From: Abelmoschus esculentus | Lineage: Eukaryota; Streptophyta; Magnoliopsida; Malvales; Malvaceae | Direction of reading: 5' to 3' | DNA: 64,000 bases | Assembly (NCBI GenBank): GCA_035048815.1 | Contig: JAUCBN010000043.1 | Span: 3,475,001-3,539,000 of the forward strand | Shown: positions 35,862 through 47,449 of the stretch, piece by piece | Layout: each line of letters opens with the position of its first letter | How positions within the stretch are numbered: the first letter of the stretch is position 1 | Notes under the pieces: generated by a model | Told to the model about the DNA's origin: nothing | The model's input: the letters and a program-made list of their open reading frames with translations, nothing else | The model's database searches: none | Translations under genes and position numbers: made by a program

Positions 35862-36701
35862 CTATAAAAATCTCAGGAAGTCTATGGTTGTGGGTTTCTC
35901 CTCCTGCATGGAAGTTGGTTTCAGAGTCAATTCCAAGTTCAAGTCTAGACTGGGTGTTTCAATATTGTAGCACCCTATATCTTGAGAATGGCTGTGGAAA
36001 GTTGGTGTTTGCTTCTTGTCCATACCGGAGCTAATTGCAGCAGTCATACCCCCGGTTGTAGTTTGTTCAGGAGTCAATTCTAAAATCAAACTTAGTCTAG
36101 GCTTTTTTTCCCTGTATCCTGCTATATCTTGGGAAGTGCTATGGGTTGTTGTTGTCTGCTCCTTGTCAATCCTGAAGGTTGTAGTTGCAGTGGTTCGACC
36201 GAGTTCATGGTTTAGAACATCGGCTGAATGATCCTCAGGATGGTGGAAGATAACTTCTGAGTCATTGGAACTCTTGTGGCTGGTTGAACCCTCGTTTCCA
36301 TCAGGGTTTTGGTCCATAAAAGGAGACTGACGAGTTTCATAGGGACGGGTACATTTCTCCACTTTAATCCTAAGCTTCATCAAACCCGTTTCATCTTGCT
36401 CTTCATAGATGATCACTCTGTCACCCTCACAAAGCTCCTTGCTTTGAACAAATGGAATCCATTCTTTGATGAGAACAGGCTTAGGATGTTTTGGCCGATC
36501 CAAGTCGTCTCCGATATTACGTATAGAACAGCGAAGGCTCCAATGATGTCCGCTCTCATCTTTTACATCAAAATCCACCCAGTGATTTCCTTCTAAACTT
36601 AGCCTTGGCCTTGGGAAACCTTCCATCCTGAAGTACTCCATCGGAACTGTACACCGCCTGAGGGTATCCGTCTTGCTGAGCAGCTTCGAGAATCTTATCA
36701 T
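35862..36701 (-). CDS. B3-domain protein with C-terminal EAR-like motifs, 279 aa
   Basis: This single-exon gene starts MIRFSKLLSKTDTLRRC. One B3 DNA-binding domain covers about residues 2-115, with the landmarks SKTD, VPMEYFRMEGFPRP, VDFDVKDESGHHWSLRC, KPVLIKEWIPFVQSKELCEG and DRVIIYEEQDETG. A Ser/Thr-rich linker follows. Near the end two Leu-repeat motifs, RLSLILEL and LDLNLELTL, fit the LxLxL/DLNxxL EAR pattern that recruits TOPLESS co-repressors, so repression is plausible. The frame is open to an ATG at 36833, but TATAAATA (36774-36767 on this strand) puts the transcription start near 36740, so Met 36701 is preferred. The subfamily (REM or DUF313-type B3) is undecided. Confidence 0.82.
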   Translation of the reverse strand: MIRFSKLLSKTDTLRRCTVPMEYFRMEGFPRPRLSLEGNHWVDFDVKDESGHHWSLRCSIRNIGDDLDRPKHPKPVLIKEWIPFVQSKELCEGDRVIIYEEQDETGLMKLRIKVEKCTRPYETRQSPFMDQNPDGNEGSTSHKSSNDSEVIFHHPEDHSADVLNHELGRTTATTTFRIDKEQTTTTHSTSQDIAGYREKKPRLSLILELTPEQTTTGGMTAAISSGMDKKQTPTFHSHSQDIGCYNIETPSLDLNLELTLKPTSMQEEKPTTIDFLRFL

Positions 36702-36766
36702 TTTTGTCGAGCTATCCCAGGCGCTGCAAGGCTTCTTGTTGAAGCAAAACGCTGCAGTAAATGCTC

Positions 36767-36774
36767 TATTTATA
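36767..36774 (-). promoter_or_regulatory. TATA box of the B3 gene
   Basis: TATAAATA on the minus strand lies 66 bp before the Met codon at 36701. It decides between the two possible in-frame starts. Confidence 0.6.
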
Positions 36775-36859
36775 GAACTTGGATAACCCGGTACTGTTGT
36801 AGTAGCGCAAGTGAGGCTAGGCAGCGTTAGCATAGTAAGGGTACATTTTATCTTAATCC

Positions 36860-37180
36860 GACACGCTCAAGAAAGTGTTATTTTCAGCTTGTTATCCCCT
36901 AGCGGACAGGGGTGCGCGGCGTGATTCTCTGATATCTACTCGTTTTCACACTACATTAAAACATTGGCGCGAGTGTCGTGCTGTAAGAATTGTGGATTGC
37001 TTGTTCCTTTGGTCGCAAAAGCAAGGGAATTCCAACCTTTTGTTTGGGTCGCGCGGCTCTTCAATTATTGGCTTGTGGGTTAGTCGAGCGATGCTGCCGC
37101 ATCAACTTTCAGTAAATCGCGCGGCCTTCCCAACGCTTGTTGCAGCGTTATTGTTAGTCAACTCACCACAAAAATGTGCA
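36860..37180. other. CpG-rich block upstream of the B3 gene
   Basis: This stretch has many CG dinucleotides (GTGCGCGGCG, GGCGCGAG, GTCGCGCGGC, ATCGCGCGGCC) in an otherwise CpG-poor, AT-rich window. A 125-codon frame runs through it on the plus strand from a GTG, but its translation resembles no family I know. It may be an unmethylated promoter region or a piece of foreign or organellar DNA; I cannot tell. Confidence 0.5.
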
Positions 37181-37259
37181 GATTTGAATAAACTGCATAT
37201 ATGTGTTGGATTATTTCATACAATTCTTCTCTACTTTTTCAATCTCCCCTAATGCTTTC

Positions 37260-38284
37260 CTTACACTGTGGGTTGTTCAATTCAATCGATTTAATTTAAA
37301 AAATCAATTTAATTCATATGAATTTGATATTGTTTATAATAAATAGTTAATAAAAATGTCTAGTAAACAGTTTGTATGAGATATGTGAAGTAATTAAATT
37401 GATAATATTATCTTTAAATCTTTTTTTTTTGGAAATTAAAAAAGTAAATAAAAAAACTCGTACAAGTTATTATTTTTTAAAGACACAATTTCAATTTAAC
37501 AAATTTAAAATATAAAGTAATAAATTTAGTGAAACAGATGAAATATAAAAAATTAACGTATACTTATGGATTTTTTTAATTAACGCAGTGGCATAACTAG
37601 ATTTTCATATAATAAGATTAGAGTAGAATATAAGGTACGTGAGATTTTTGTACATAAAAAAAAATACACTTTCATCGTTAGATATTTTAATAACTTGAAT
37701 ATATTGAATTAATTTAATGTATTTTAATTTATACGTATAATAAATATGTGCATTAAAAAAATTAGTTCAAGTATTCAAGATTTGAGTCATATTGATTTTT
37801 AAATTATATACTATATTGTACTCGAATTTTATCTAAAAATAAAATATAATATTATAGTTTAAAGATTTAAAAAGTATGTTTAGTAATTTTGGTTAAAATA
37901 TAGTTGAAGACCTTAGAGTAACAATTCAATTGAAAAGATGATACAAAAATCATAAAAGAAACTAAAATTTTATTAGAAATTAAAAAATTTAAAATATGGA
38001 AAATATTCTAAAATTATATAATTTATTGTTTATTTTATTTTAAAAAAATCAATCTCAATTGGACATGATTCATGTAATGAAGAAAAATATCCACACCATC
38101 GTGGGTTGTTCTTATTTACTTATTTTTATAATGTTCATTGAATAAATTATTCTCCTTTTTTTCAAGAACGTTCAATTTATTTGCTTAATTTCAAAATTGA
38201 CGATGATTAAAATATTCACTTTTTAAATGTTCGTGGACTGAAATGTCTCTTTCAACAATAGATGGACTAAAATAGTACAAAGAA
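37260..38284. other. AT-rich intergenic DNA
   Basis: No gene or well-bounded repeat is seen. Confidence 0.55.
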
Positions 38285-39284
38285 TTAGGGGTGAGCAAAA
38301 CTCGAATCGACTCGAAAAAATTGATTTTCTTTTAAATTTTGAGTTATTTGAATCGGTTTTAACTTTTAAGTTCGAGTCGGTTTTAAATTTTAGAACTTCG
38401 AATATTCTAAAAAATGAAATTTAATTTTAAAATTTTATATTTTGGTCATTATTTCATGACTTTTTCAATTTAACTCTGATTCAGTTACAATTTTTTTTTA
38501 ATTTATTTTTGGGATGAGATGAACATGAGATTAAGAATAAAATTTATTAATGAAATGAACATTTCTTGGGACCTAGAACTTTTAAAATTTACTATTAAGT
38601 CCCTAAAGTTTTGAAATTTTATTATTTAACCATTGAATGATAAATATTGATCTATGTAATAATAATTTCCCTTCATGTATAAGGCAAAAAAAACTCAAAT
38701 CTATATAGCACTAATTGTTAAAAGTTTCAGTTAAGTCCCTAAATTTTGATAAGTTCACATTTTTGTTCCTGAATTTTAAATTTTTTGCAATTTAATCTCA
38801 ATTGTTTGAAATCGGAATGTATCTATATTATGATTTCTGATGATGGACAATTTGCTTTGATTTTATGAATGTTTTACATTTGTTTGTCCTTGATTTAAAG
38901 ATTGATTATTCTGAATTATTTTTAGGTGACACTTTCGATCCGATTTTTAATGAAACCATACTTTAATGAAGTAATATATTATCTATAAAAATATCATTAT
39001 AAATATATTATATAATTTTTTATGATAATCGATTTATTAAATTATATTAAAAATCTTATTTACACATGCAACAAAACATATGAAGAAGAAGTCCTTATCA
39101 CATTGAACTATAATATTATAAATAATTATAATTAAATTTGTATAAAAATTCGACTCGACTTAGATTTTATAAACTCGACTTGACTCGAAAAAAATTTCAA
39201 ATAAAGTTTAAATGATAAAATTGGACATGTCAACTCAAATAACTAGAAATTTTTTGACTCGACTCGATCGAATGTCTAACCCTA
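38285..39284. mobile_element. hAT-like MITE with ACTCGA-rich ends (about 1 kb)
   Basis: The left end reads TTAGGGGTGAGCAAAACTCG then AATCGACTCGAA. The reverse complement of the right end reads TAGGGTTAGACATTCGATCG then AGTCGAGTCAAAA. The core is AT-rich without a transposase frame. A fragment of the same right end occurs at 61108-61147 (TTTTTTGACTCGACTCGATC), so the family is dispersed. Confidence 0.6.
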
Positions 39285-41480
39285 AAAAAATATAATATTC
39301 TTTTATAGTAAAAGGACTAAAAAAGTTTTTTTTTTTAGTATAGTACAAGGACTTTCTAACAAACTCTAACCAAATATTCCTGTATAAAATTTAAATAAAA
39401 TAGATTAAAAGATTAAATGGGCTTGGACACAGACAAAGTTGGGCTATTCATTTATAAAAACAAGTTATACATAATGCTTTAATTTTCTAGATATTTTTCT
39501 TTCATAAATTGGATGATATTTCATGCTTAATGCATACTTAATGATTTATTTTGGATAATTATAACCCTATATTCGAGATGAATCTAAAGAGTGTTGGGGT
39601 GTAATTATACTTAACTTACATTCGATTACCTTAAATAGAAGTATCTTAAATTGGATTCGCATACGATGAGATAACAATAATGTCAATTAAACTAAAATTT
39701 GATCACCTTAAATCGGATTGAACTTAAATATTTTTTATTGTCTTCTTTGTATTCAGTGATTCAATTTTGATTAATTTATATCAACCTGTATCATATACTT
39801 AATTTTAAAAGGTGAGTATCTCGATTAAATTTTTATATATATAAAATATCTCGAACTTAAAACCTACTTAAACGTTAAGTAAACAGATTAACCATGCTAA
39901 TATTTGTATTGATGTGATAATTTTGGTGATTGTGTCTTCGGCTAATTGAATTTTTAATTAACGGGATAAAAAAGTGTGATAATATACTAATATATTTTTT
40001 AATTTAATTTAGTTTAATTATAATTGTCCTGCTAATATTTCTATTGATTTTCGTTAATTTATCCTTTTATAACTCCCTCACTTTACACATTAAGCAACTA
40101 TCCCCACTTGCCTTATTGGCCTCTCCAATAACAAAGAAAGTATTTCCTATTTTAATAAAGTTGGAGAAGATTCAAATTCAACCCTAGATTTTTTAATTAA
40201 TTAATTAATATTAAACATAATGTATAATTAAGATCTAATCTCACCACTAACTTGGAAAACAATGTTTATGCAGAATCTAATCCATGGGTTTCTTAGTGGT
40301 AATCCCATTTAGTCCACCCCACGTTGCTCTTTAATTATCCACCGGTTTAGGTTCTACAAAAAGTGAAGGAAAGCTTTTACCATTTCACAGTTTTAATAAT
40401 TGAAGGCATTAATCATGAAATAGAATGTGATTCTCATTGCTATTTTCATGACTTCTTATGGCTTGTATTTGTGCATTTTTATTGTGTCATAATCTTAATT
40501 GTTGGTAAAATATAAGTATTTTAATTTAATTTAATTTTAAGATAATATTTAGTTTAGTAAAAATTTAGATAAATTTACGCGTACATGTAAATAGCAATAT
40601 AAAAACACCATACACTCAATACTTTAAACTTTAAAGTCTAATTTTTATTTTAAATTCTAACTCTAAACCTTAAATCCTAAACTTAAATTTTAACGATAAG
40701 ACATAAATAAAAACACCGAAAAAAATATTTTTCTCGTTGTTGTAATTTAGGGTAAAATGTAAATATTGTGATAGTAATATAAATCAAGTTCCAAAATTAC
40801 TTGTATCCATATTAATCTCAATGGTACGTGTTTAAAAGATCAGTCACTGAAATAAATGTCTAGACAAGCACTAATTATCGTTTGTAAGGCAAATCATGAG
40901 ATCATTGTATTTAAAGGGCGAAAGTAGAAATTTTTTGTAAAATGAATTAAAATATATATTTTATTTTTTAATTGATAGAGATTAAAAACATTTTTTTAAA
41001 TAAATTATATTTTTTTAATTTTATAACTTTATTTTGTATATAAAAATAACAATTGACGAGTACTGAAACTCTAAAAATCCTTTATATTTTATCACTGATT
41101 ATATTTAACTTCATCATTCAAAATGGTAAAGAGGTTACCACTCCTACAAATAACATCAGCCACCTTTCTGAATGTGCACATCCTTTTCTCTCTTGCTTTC
41201 CTTTACCCTCCTTTTGTTTCTCGAGAAAAAAAAACAAGAAAGAAAATAATAAGAGAAAAAACAATGAAACTGATCCCCCATGTTGGCATTTTCAAGTTTA
41301 TTTATTGGAAAGAAAGTGCATAAAGCTGAATCCATCTGACGTGGAATGCAAAGTCTAAAACACTTGTCTGACACCAAATTCACGTTCATGTATTCAACAC
41401 GTGGCATGCATCACAAGATACCAGACTGAAGGATAGACATAAAGTTTTTTTTTTTTTTTATTATTATTAAAATGATGTAG
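39285..41480. other. AT-rich intergenic DNA
   Basis: No gene is recognised. Frames at 41053-41410 have low-complexity Lys/Phe-rich translations and no motif. CACGTGGCATGC at 41399 contains a G-box core, without a linked gene. Confidence 0.5.
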
Positions 41481-41486
41481 TTATCA

Positions 41487-41670
41487 ACGGGGTTGGTTTA
41501 AGTGATAAACAATTTAATTCCGCTTAAGCAAGTCTCAAGTTCGTGACGTTGTGTATGTAGAAAATCCCTGCTGGAAACTCACCCATCAAAATTAGGTGTA
41601 CGACGCGGATCGATCTGGATTAGTCAGGACTGAACTCTAAAACCAGAAGAACAATAAAAAAAAATATGTA
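41487..41670 (+). repeat. Second SINE-like family with poly(A) tail
   Basis: An A-box-like GGTTTAAGTGATAAAC and a B-box-like CAAGTTCGTGACG are 34 bases apart. A more GC-rich body follows (CTGCTGGAAACTCACCCATC, CGACGCGGATCGATCTGG) and ends in an A-rich tail (AATAAAAAAAAAT) near 41665. This tail and layout are typical of plant SINEs. The body differs from the family at 60815. Confidence 0.55.
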
Positions 41671-41839
41671 ATTATTATAATTATAATCGATTATTACTTT
41701 TAAATATCAGTGGAAATATTGGAGTCCCACTATAATTACAAATATTTAATTAATTTTTTTAATATTTTTTAAAATCAATTACGATAATTATAATAATATT
41801 TATTTTAAAATATATTTTCAATCATTAAAAATTAATTAT

Positions 41840-41937
41840 TTAATTATTATATTATAATATTAATGTTCGAATATATAACTTTTAAAAATAACAAACGTTT
41901 TTTTAACCACTTAAATAAGATGATTCGTAATAATTTT
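41840..41937 (-). repeat. Decayed SINE-like copy, reverse orientation
   Basis: On the minus strand it reads ACGAATCATCTTATTTAAGT then GGTTAAAAAAACGTTTGTTA and ATTCGAACATTAAT. This is the same order of words as the family members at 24741 and 60815. Confidence 0.45.
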
Positions 41938-42841
41938 TAGTTACAGAGATTCAGATAATGGCGTATGAAGGTACTTTACCTTTTCTTTAAATAGATATAA
42001 GGGTTGACTTTTCTTTATAATTTTACCAATTTTTTAAAAATTATTTTTTAACAAAAAAAATGTTTTTATTTTTAAGTTTTAACCCATAATGTATTTTTTC
42101 TGATAATACTCATCTCTTTTAAAGTTTCGATTTTTTTAGGGTAATGAAATTTTGATTTTTATATTAGATTTTGAGTGACTATTATTAAAAAATTTCTTTT
42201 CTTTCTGTTATGAAATGATTTAATTTTTCTTAGCATCAAAAAAATTAAAGGTAAAATTAAAAAATTTTATTATAATTATTAAAATTTTAATTTATTTTTA
42301 TTATGGTCATAAAATTTTATTTTACTTTTATCACGTTCAATATCATTGATTTGACACAATAAAATTTTCATCCTAAAAAAATCTTATAATTTTAAATTTA
42401 AAATTATCACGAAAACTAAATTTTGATGATTCCGTCACCAATCAAACATAATGGTGGAAAGGAACTATTTAGTCATAAAATTAATTTTTTAGTTCATAGT
42501 TTTCATTGAAATTTTTAATTTTGATTTATTATTATTAACTGTTAAATCAATTTAAAATCAAATTATATCAATTTTTTAGTTAAACTGATCATTTCTATAA
42601 TTAAAACTGATGGATGATTATTTCATTTATTAAAATTTTGACTTTGATGATAATTATAAATCTAAAAAGATAATATTATTTTTACAAATACTATGACATA
42701 TTACTTCAATATTTTTTAACATAAACTAAAACTAGTAACTATACTAAAAAATAAAAATTTAATAACCGTTGATTGTAATGACTAAAATGAATATCAATAT
42801 AATTTAACTATATTTCTATTTCAGTTATAATTTAACTATAC

Positions 42842-43101
42842 TAAAATTTTATAATGGATATCGAACATTACTGAACACTATTAATATTAAATATTGTTAA
42901 ATATCATTAAATTAATTAATAAAAATTTAAAATCTCTAGGACTCAATATATAATTAATAAAAGAGTGATAAACTCAACATATAATTAATAATTATATGAT
43001 TAGTCTTTTAAATTTTTATTTCTTATAAATTAATTTAATAATATTTAACGGTGTTCAACATTAACGATGTTCAACGATATTCGACATCCGTATAGACTCA
43101 T
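42842..43101. mobile_element. MITE family A, copy 3
   Basis: It has the same orientation as the 16843 copy and shares its internal words (AATTAATAATTATATGATTA, TTATAAATTAATTTAATAAT). The ends read AAAATTTTATAATGGATATC and TTCGACATCCGTATAGACTC. It has no coding capacity. Confidence 0.7.
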
Positions 43102-43104
43102 AAG

Positions 43105-44480
43105 AGATTAAACCCTACTGTCGCAAGAGATAATGTATTTGATTAGATATATTTGTTGGTCAGACGAAGATAATGTCACATTACAACCAACTTGTATTTT
43201 AATAAAGCTATAAAAATCAACACTTATATACTACAAAATAATTAATGGAGAGAAAGTATAAAAAATTATAGAAAAAATTATAAAATTAGTATTTTTTATT
43301 AATTAAAATTATAAATAATATAAAAAATTCCGAATCTATAATATAATTTTTTTCTGCCTAAAAAATTAAGATTAATGCTATGACATATCTACCTCTACGG
43401 CTCTACCTACCATTTATATACTATTCAATTAAACATGACTTATTATTTCATTTATTATCGATAACATATTTATTACTCTAAAATATCTTTCAACTGAATT
43501 ATTATATTAAATAAAATATAAATGTGAGACATTGTATCAAATATACAAGCTAAGTCAATAGTTTATGTTAATATAAATTATTTTTTATTTAAATATTATA
43601 TTATCAAATTAAAAATTTTAATTAGAATAATATAATATAAGATTAATTTCACACATGAATTCAACAATCTTTAAAATAAATAATTAAAATTTTAATTATT
43701 TTTTTAGATAGAACTTCAAAAATATTATTAAAAAATCAATGTGAACAACTATACTTCTTTATTGAACCAGATCTTTAAAACTTAAAAAATTGCTTTTTAT
43801 CTAATACAGGCAGGATATTAGGAACCGAAGAATTAGGTTGTCCGTACAATGGCCTTCGGATAAACTTGAAACAAGATAAATATTAAAAACAAAGCAATAC
43901 AAGTTAAAAAAATACAGGTATGGTCGTAAAATATGTTTTTATTGTGTGCTTTATTTATTTAATGTTTGTGGGTAGGATTGAGGTACGATTAAAAGATAAA
44001 TATTAAAATTTATTTAAAATCTTAAATTATTATAATATTTTAGGTTATGTTTTTTATTTAAATTTTGATATTTATAAAATAAATTTTTATATTTATTAAA
44101 AATATAAAAAATTAATTTTAAATATTATTAAAATATCTAATATTTTAATTTTTAATAAAATATTAAAATTTATTATTACTTCCGTCCCACAATATTTATT
44201 ATTAATTTTTTAAAAATTCAACTTTTCTAAAGTTTGATTTTATTTATATTAAATATTTTAAATAATTAATTTTGTAAAATATATATTTAAAATATTCTCA
44301 ATAAAATAATTTTAAAATATATTTTTATATTTTTATTAATAATAAATTTTAAATAATTATAAGTTAAAATTTAAAAATAATAATAAAAAAATCAATAATA
44401 AAGATTAAACTTGAGACGCAAGTTAACCTCGCGTTACGTTTGTTGATACTGTATTGTATTACAAAAGAGTTGCATGATAA
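43105..44480. other. AT-rich intergenic DNA upstream of NF-YA
   Basis: No gene is seen; the stretch consists of A/T runs without defined repeat boundaries. Confidence 0.55.
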
Positions 44481-44602
44481 CTGAAACTGATTGGTAAGCA
44501 GCGGGTAGTTCCCCTTACACTTGTACAATTGTACTGCTTTCTCTCTTTCCCCATTTCTTTAAACAGTTCCTCTCAAATTTCTTGGCTTGAAATTGTGCCG
44601 AC

Positions 44603-44647
44603 ATGGCTCCTAACAAATGGGGTTTCTTTGTCTCTCTTTTCAACTAA
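44603..44647 (+). CDS. Upstream ORF in the NF-YA leader (14 codons)
   Basis: The frame reads MAPNKWGFFVSLFN and stops at TAA, in the 5' UTR exon upstream of the leader intron (44696-44970). If the mRNA starts before 44600, this uORF would be met first by scanning ribosomes and could lower NF-YA translation. No start of transcription is proven. Confidence 0.4.
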   Translation: MAPNKWGFFVSLFN

Positions 44648-44998
44648 GAAACTACACCATCGCCTGCTTCTTCTCTTTCATTTCGCTACTCCTGTGTGAG
44701 TTATTTGATCTCTTCTTGTTCTTTGGTTCATAATTTTCTCTCATGTTTCATGTTATCATCATCTGAATCTCTTCTTCTTGTTCTTTGGTTCAGTCTCTGA
44801 TAATCTCTATCTGTTTGTTTTTATTTTTATTTTGGACCCTTTTTCATCCACCTGAGATTTTAGTTTCTTTCCCTTTCCCTTTGTTTTCAGACATGGGTTT
44901 TTTGCCTTTTTTTTTCTATTTTCTAATTCTGGGTTTGTTTTTTTCTTGTGATTCATGTTTTATATTTCAGGAGCAACTTGATACTTTGAGAAATTAGG

Positions 44999-47089
44999 AT
45001 GGCCATGCAAACTCTGCATCTTAAAGAACATGATGGTATTGTACATAACCCCATGGGGCAGTTGGCACCGGTACCAGCACACCCTTGGTGGACTGCCCTT
45101 GGATCTCAGCCGGCCATTTATGGAGAATCTTGTGGCCAATTAAAGCCCTTGTTGATGGAACATCCTTCTAATGAAGATCAAGTCCCTTGTCCTAAACAAG
45201 CTGAGCAAGGAGTAAACAAAGGGCATCCTGCTCAGTTCACTGTATTCCCCGGTAAATATCATCTCAATTTTTAGGTGTATCTCTTTAAATCAAGTAGTTT
45301 TCCATTGTTAGATTTGCTATGGATAAATATTTTTGTGCCTGTCCTTATATGAAACAAGGGGTGAAGAAGGTACTAGTAGAAAGTTTACATTATTATGATA
45401 AACTATATCCATATTTCTGTAACAATCTGGTTAGAGTTTAAGAAATTGTGGCAAATAAGTTGATTGAGTCTTAGTTCTACGATTACTGTTGCAACATTTA
45501 CGAGTTCGTGGATTCTAGTGCTCGAATTTGCCGATACAAGGGGTTTAGAATAGTTTAACATTGTGTATAGAAAAGATGTGCAAGCAAAGTATAATTTATG
45601 TCTTATTTTCTTTCCATCTTTTTCACTTTTCTCCTTCAGTTTTCCATTCATCCATTCAAGTAAAGCAATTCTTTTACTTTTGAAGTGTGAATGGCCCTCT
45701 TGTCGTATTACATAAAGTAGCTAGAAGCTGCACTGATGTCTTAAGATATTGGAAACTTAATGACAAGGCAACTTAAGGCATCTTTGAAATGTTTTCTTTT
45801 TCATATTATTTTGTTTTGTAGTGATCTTCATGACTCAGGTGATGCTTCACTGAAAAGAAAAATTAAGGGTTATATCTGAATTGAGAAACATAAGGTCATT
45901 GATCTTTGTGTTTGTCTTTTTTTTTAATGATTTATTTAATAATTTAACACGGTTTAATTTGTGACCACCTTGGTTACCAATCAGCTACATCAGAACAACA
46001 TACTCGCTTTGAACTAGGATTTGGTCAGCCAATGGTAAGAACAACATTTGTTTGGAACTTTCTTCCGTAAACTGAATCATCTCTCTTTTCTAATATTTTT
46101 CATCCTTGCTTAATCCAACCATAGGTCTGTGCAAAATACCCTTACATGGATCAATGCTATGGAGTTTTCTCAACCTATGGACCTCCGATTTTGGTTTGTC
46201 TTCCATTATTTCTAAAGCTAAAAGTAGTCTGGATTTAAACCTGTTGAGTTATTTACATTCTGATTATGAAACTACATGCTGTCATTCTTGCTATATATCT
46301 ATTTATCCTGATCTTGTGTATTCCATATGAATAGGGCCGTGTTATGCTGCCATTGAACTTGGCATCGGACAATGGACCAATTTATGTAAATGCTAAGCAG
46401 TACAACGGAATCGTGAGGCGTCGGCAATCCCGTGCAAAGGCTGTTCTTGAGAATAAAATCACTAAAGCTAGGAAGGTATTCTCTTTTCTCATGGTTTGGA
46501 AAGTTTTGGCCAAAGTTTTTGTAGAGACAAGCTTGTAGTAAAGTTTGTTTTCCTTCATGATTGCTTATGTGCATGTTTTAAGTAACACATAGCAGAGATA
46601 TGGTTGGTTTATTTGTCTTTTTAAGCCAGAAATATTTAGGCTTATGCTTTTGTTCCACAGCCATATATGCACCACTCTCGCCATCTACACGCAATGCGCC
46701 GACTGAGGGGATCCGGTGGCCGTTTCTTGAATGCGAAAGCTTTGAACGGCGGCAAAGATGGAACGGAGATGAAGAAAGCCATCGAAGGACCATTTTCTCA
46801 CCCTACAGGCTCACAAAACTCTGAAGTCCTGCAATCCGACAGTGGAACCTTGAACTCATCCAAGGAAGCCATTGGAGGAGGCTCAAGCTCAACAGTTTCG
46901 GGTTCGGAAGTCACCAGCCTGTACTCAAGGGAAGAACTTGAACACAATTTCCCCATTAATCATCTCGGACTGTCCTTCCACTCTTTCCCAGTGATGATGG
47001 AAAACGGGCATGGCTCGGTTATACCCAACAAGTGGGTTGCACCAACAGATCACTGTTTGCAACCTCAAAGTTTGATACCAAGGGATTAG
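44999..47089 (+). CDS. NF-YA: NF-YA subunit of the CCAAT-binding factor, 313 aa
   Basis: Exons 44999-45251, 45985-46034, 46125-46193, 46335-46475 and 46661-47089 join in frame. The start MAMQTLHLKEHDG follows a 5' UTR intron (44696-44970). The middle has RFELGFGQPM and KYPYMDQCYGVFSTYG, marks of the NF-YA2/NF-YA10 clade. The conserved core has the A1 helix PIYVNAKQYNGIVRRRQSRA, which binds NF-YB/NF-YC, and the A2 helix HHSRHLHAMRRLRGSGGRFL, which contacts CCAAT. The linker between them is split by an intron. The heterotrimer acts in the nucleus; members of this clade are linked to drought and nutrient responses under miR169. The second exon is short, and part of the region between FTVFP and EQHTRF could be spliced differently. 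The core and the miR169 site make the identification firm. Confidence 0.92.
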
Positions 47090-47185
47090 CGGGTTTGATC
47101 GAATCAAACCCGCTTTTCTCTGTAGCAACCGAATTGAACCGTCGTTGCATTAACCACTACGGTTTGTGCCACATGTTTTGGTTGC

Positions 47186-47206
47186 TAGGCAAATCATTCT
47201 TGGCTC
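47186..47206 (+). promoter_or_regulatory. miR169 target site in NF-YA 3' UTR
   Basis: TAGGCAAATCATTCTTGGCT is about 100 bp after the stop codon. Against the complement of miR169 it matches at 17 of 21 positions, with one further G:U pair, and pairing is unbroken around the cleavage centre. miR169 control of NF-YA mRNAs through 3' UTR sites is well established in plants. Confidence 0.85.
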
Positions 47207-47449
47207 ATCTTTACTTAAAGCTCTTCTTTACAAGTCGTGGAAGCACTGGTATCTTGGAAGCTGCTAAAAACATTAATATGTAAGAAATCTTGGATCAGAC
47301 CATCAGTAGTCCAATAAAACCCTTGAACCTTGGGTTGTGTGTCTTGTAACCATAAATCTTCAAGGCTTGTGGTGTTCTTAAAACTGTGTTAGCTGCATGT
47401 TTGTTTTCCTTGTGAAATGCTAATGTATTGCTTAGTTTAAAATTAAATT

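Noticed and set aside
35862..36596. Plus-strand frames over the B3 gene
   Set aside because: They are shadows of the minus-strand coding sequence, which has a recognisable domain.
36702..36833. Longer N-terminus for the B3 protein
   Set aside because: TATAAATA at 36774-36767 falls inside it, so the transcript should begin downstream.
36875..37252. 125-codon plus-strand frame as a gene
   Set aside because: It starts at GTG, matches no known family and follows the CpG-rich block; openness is explained by composition.
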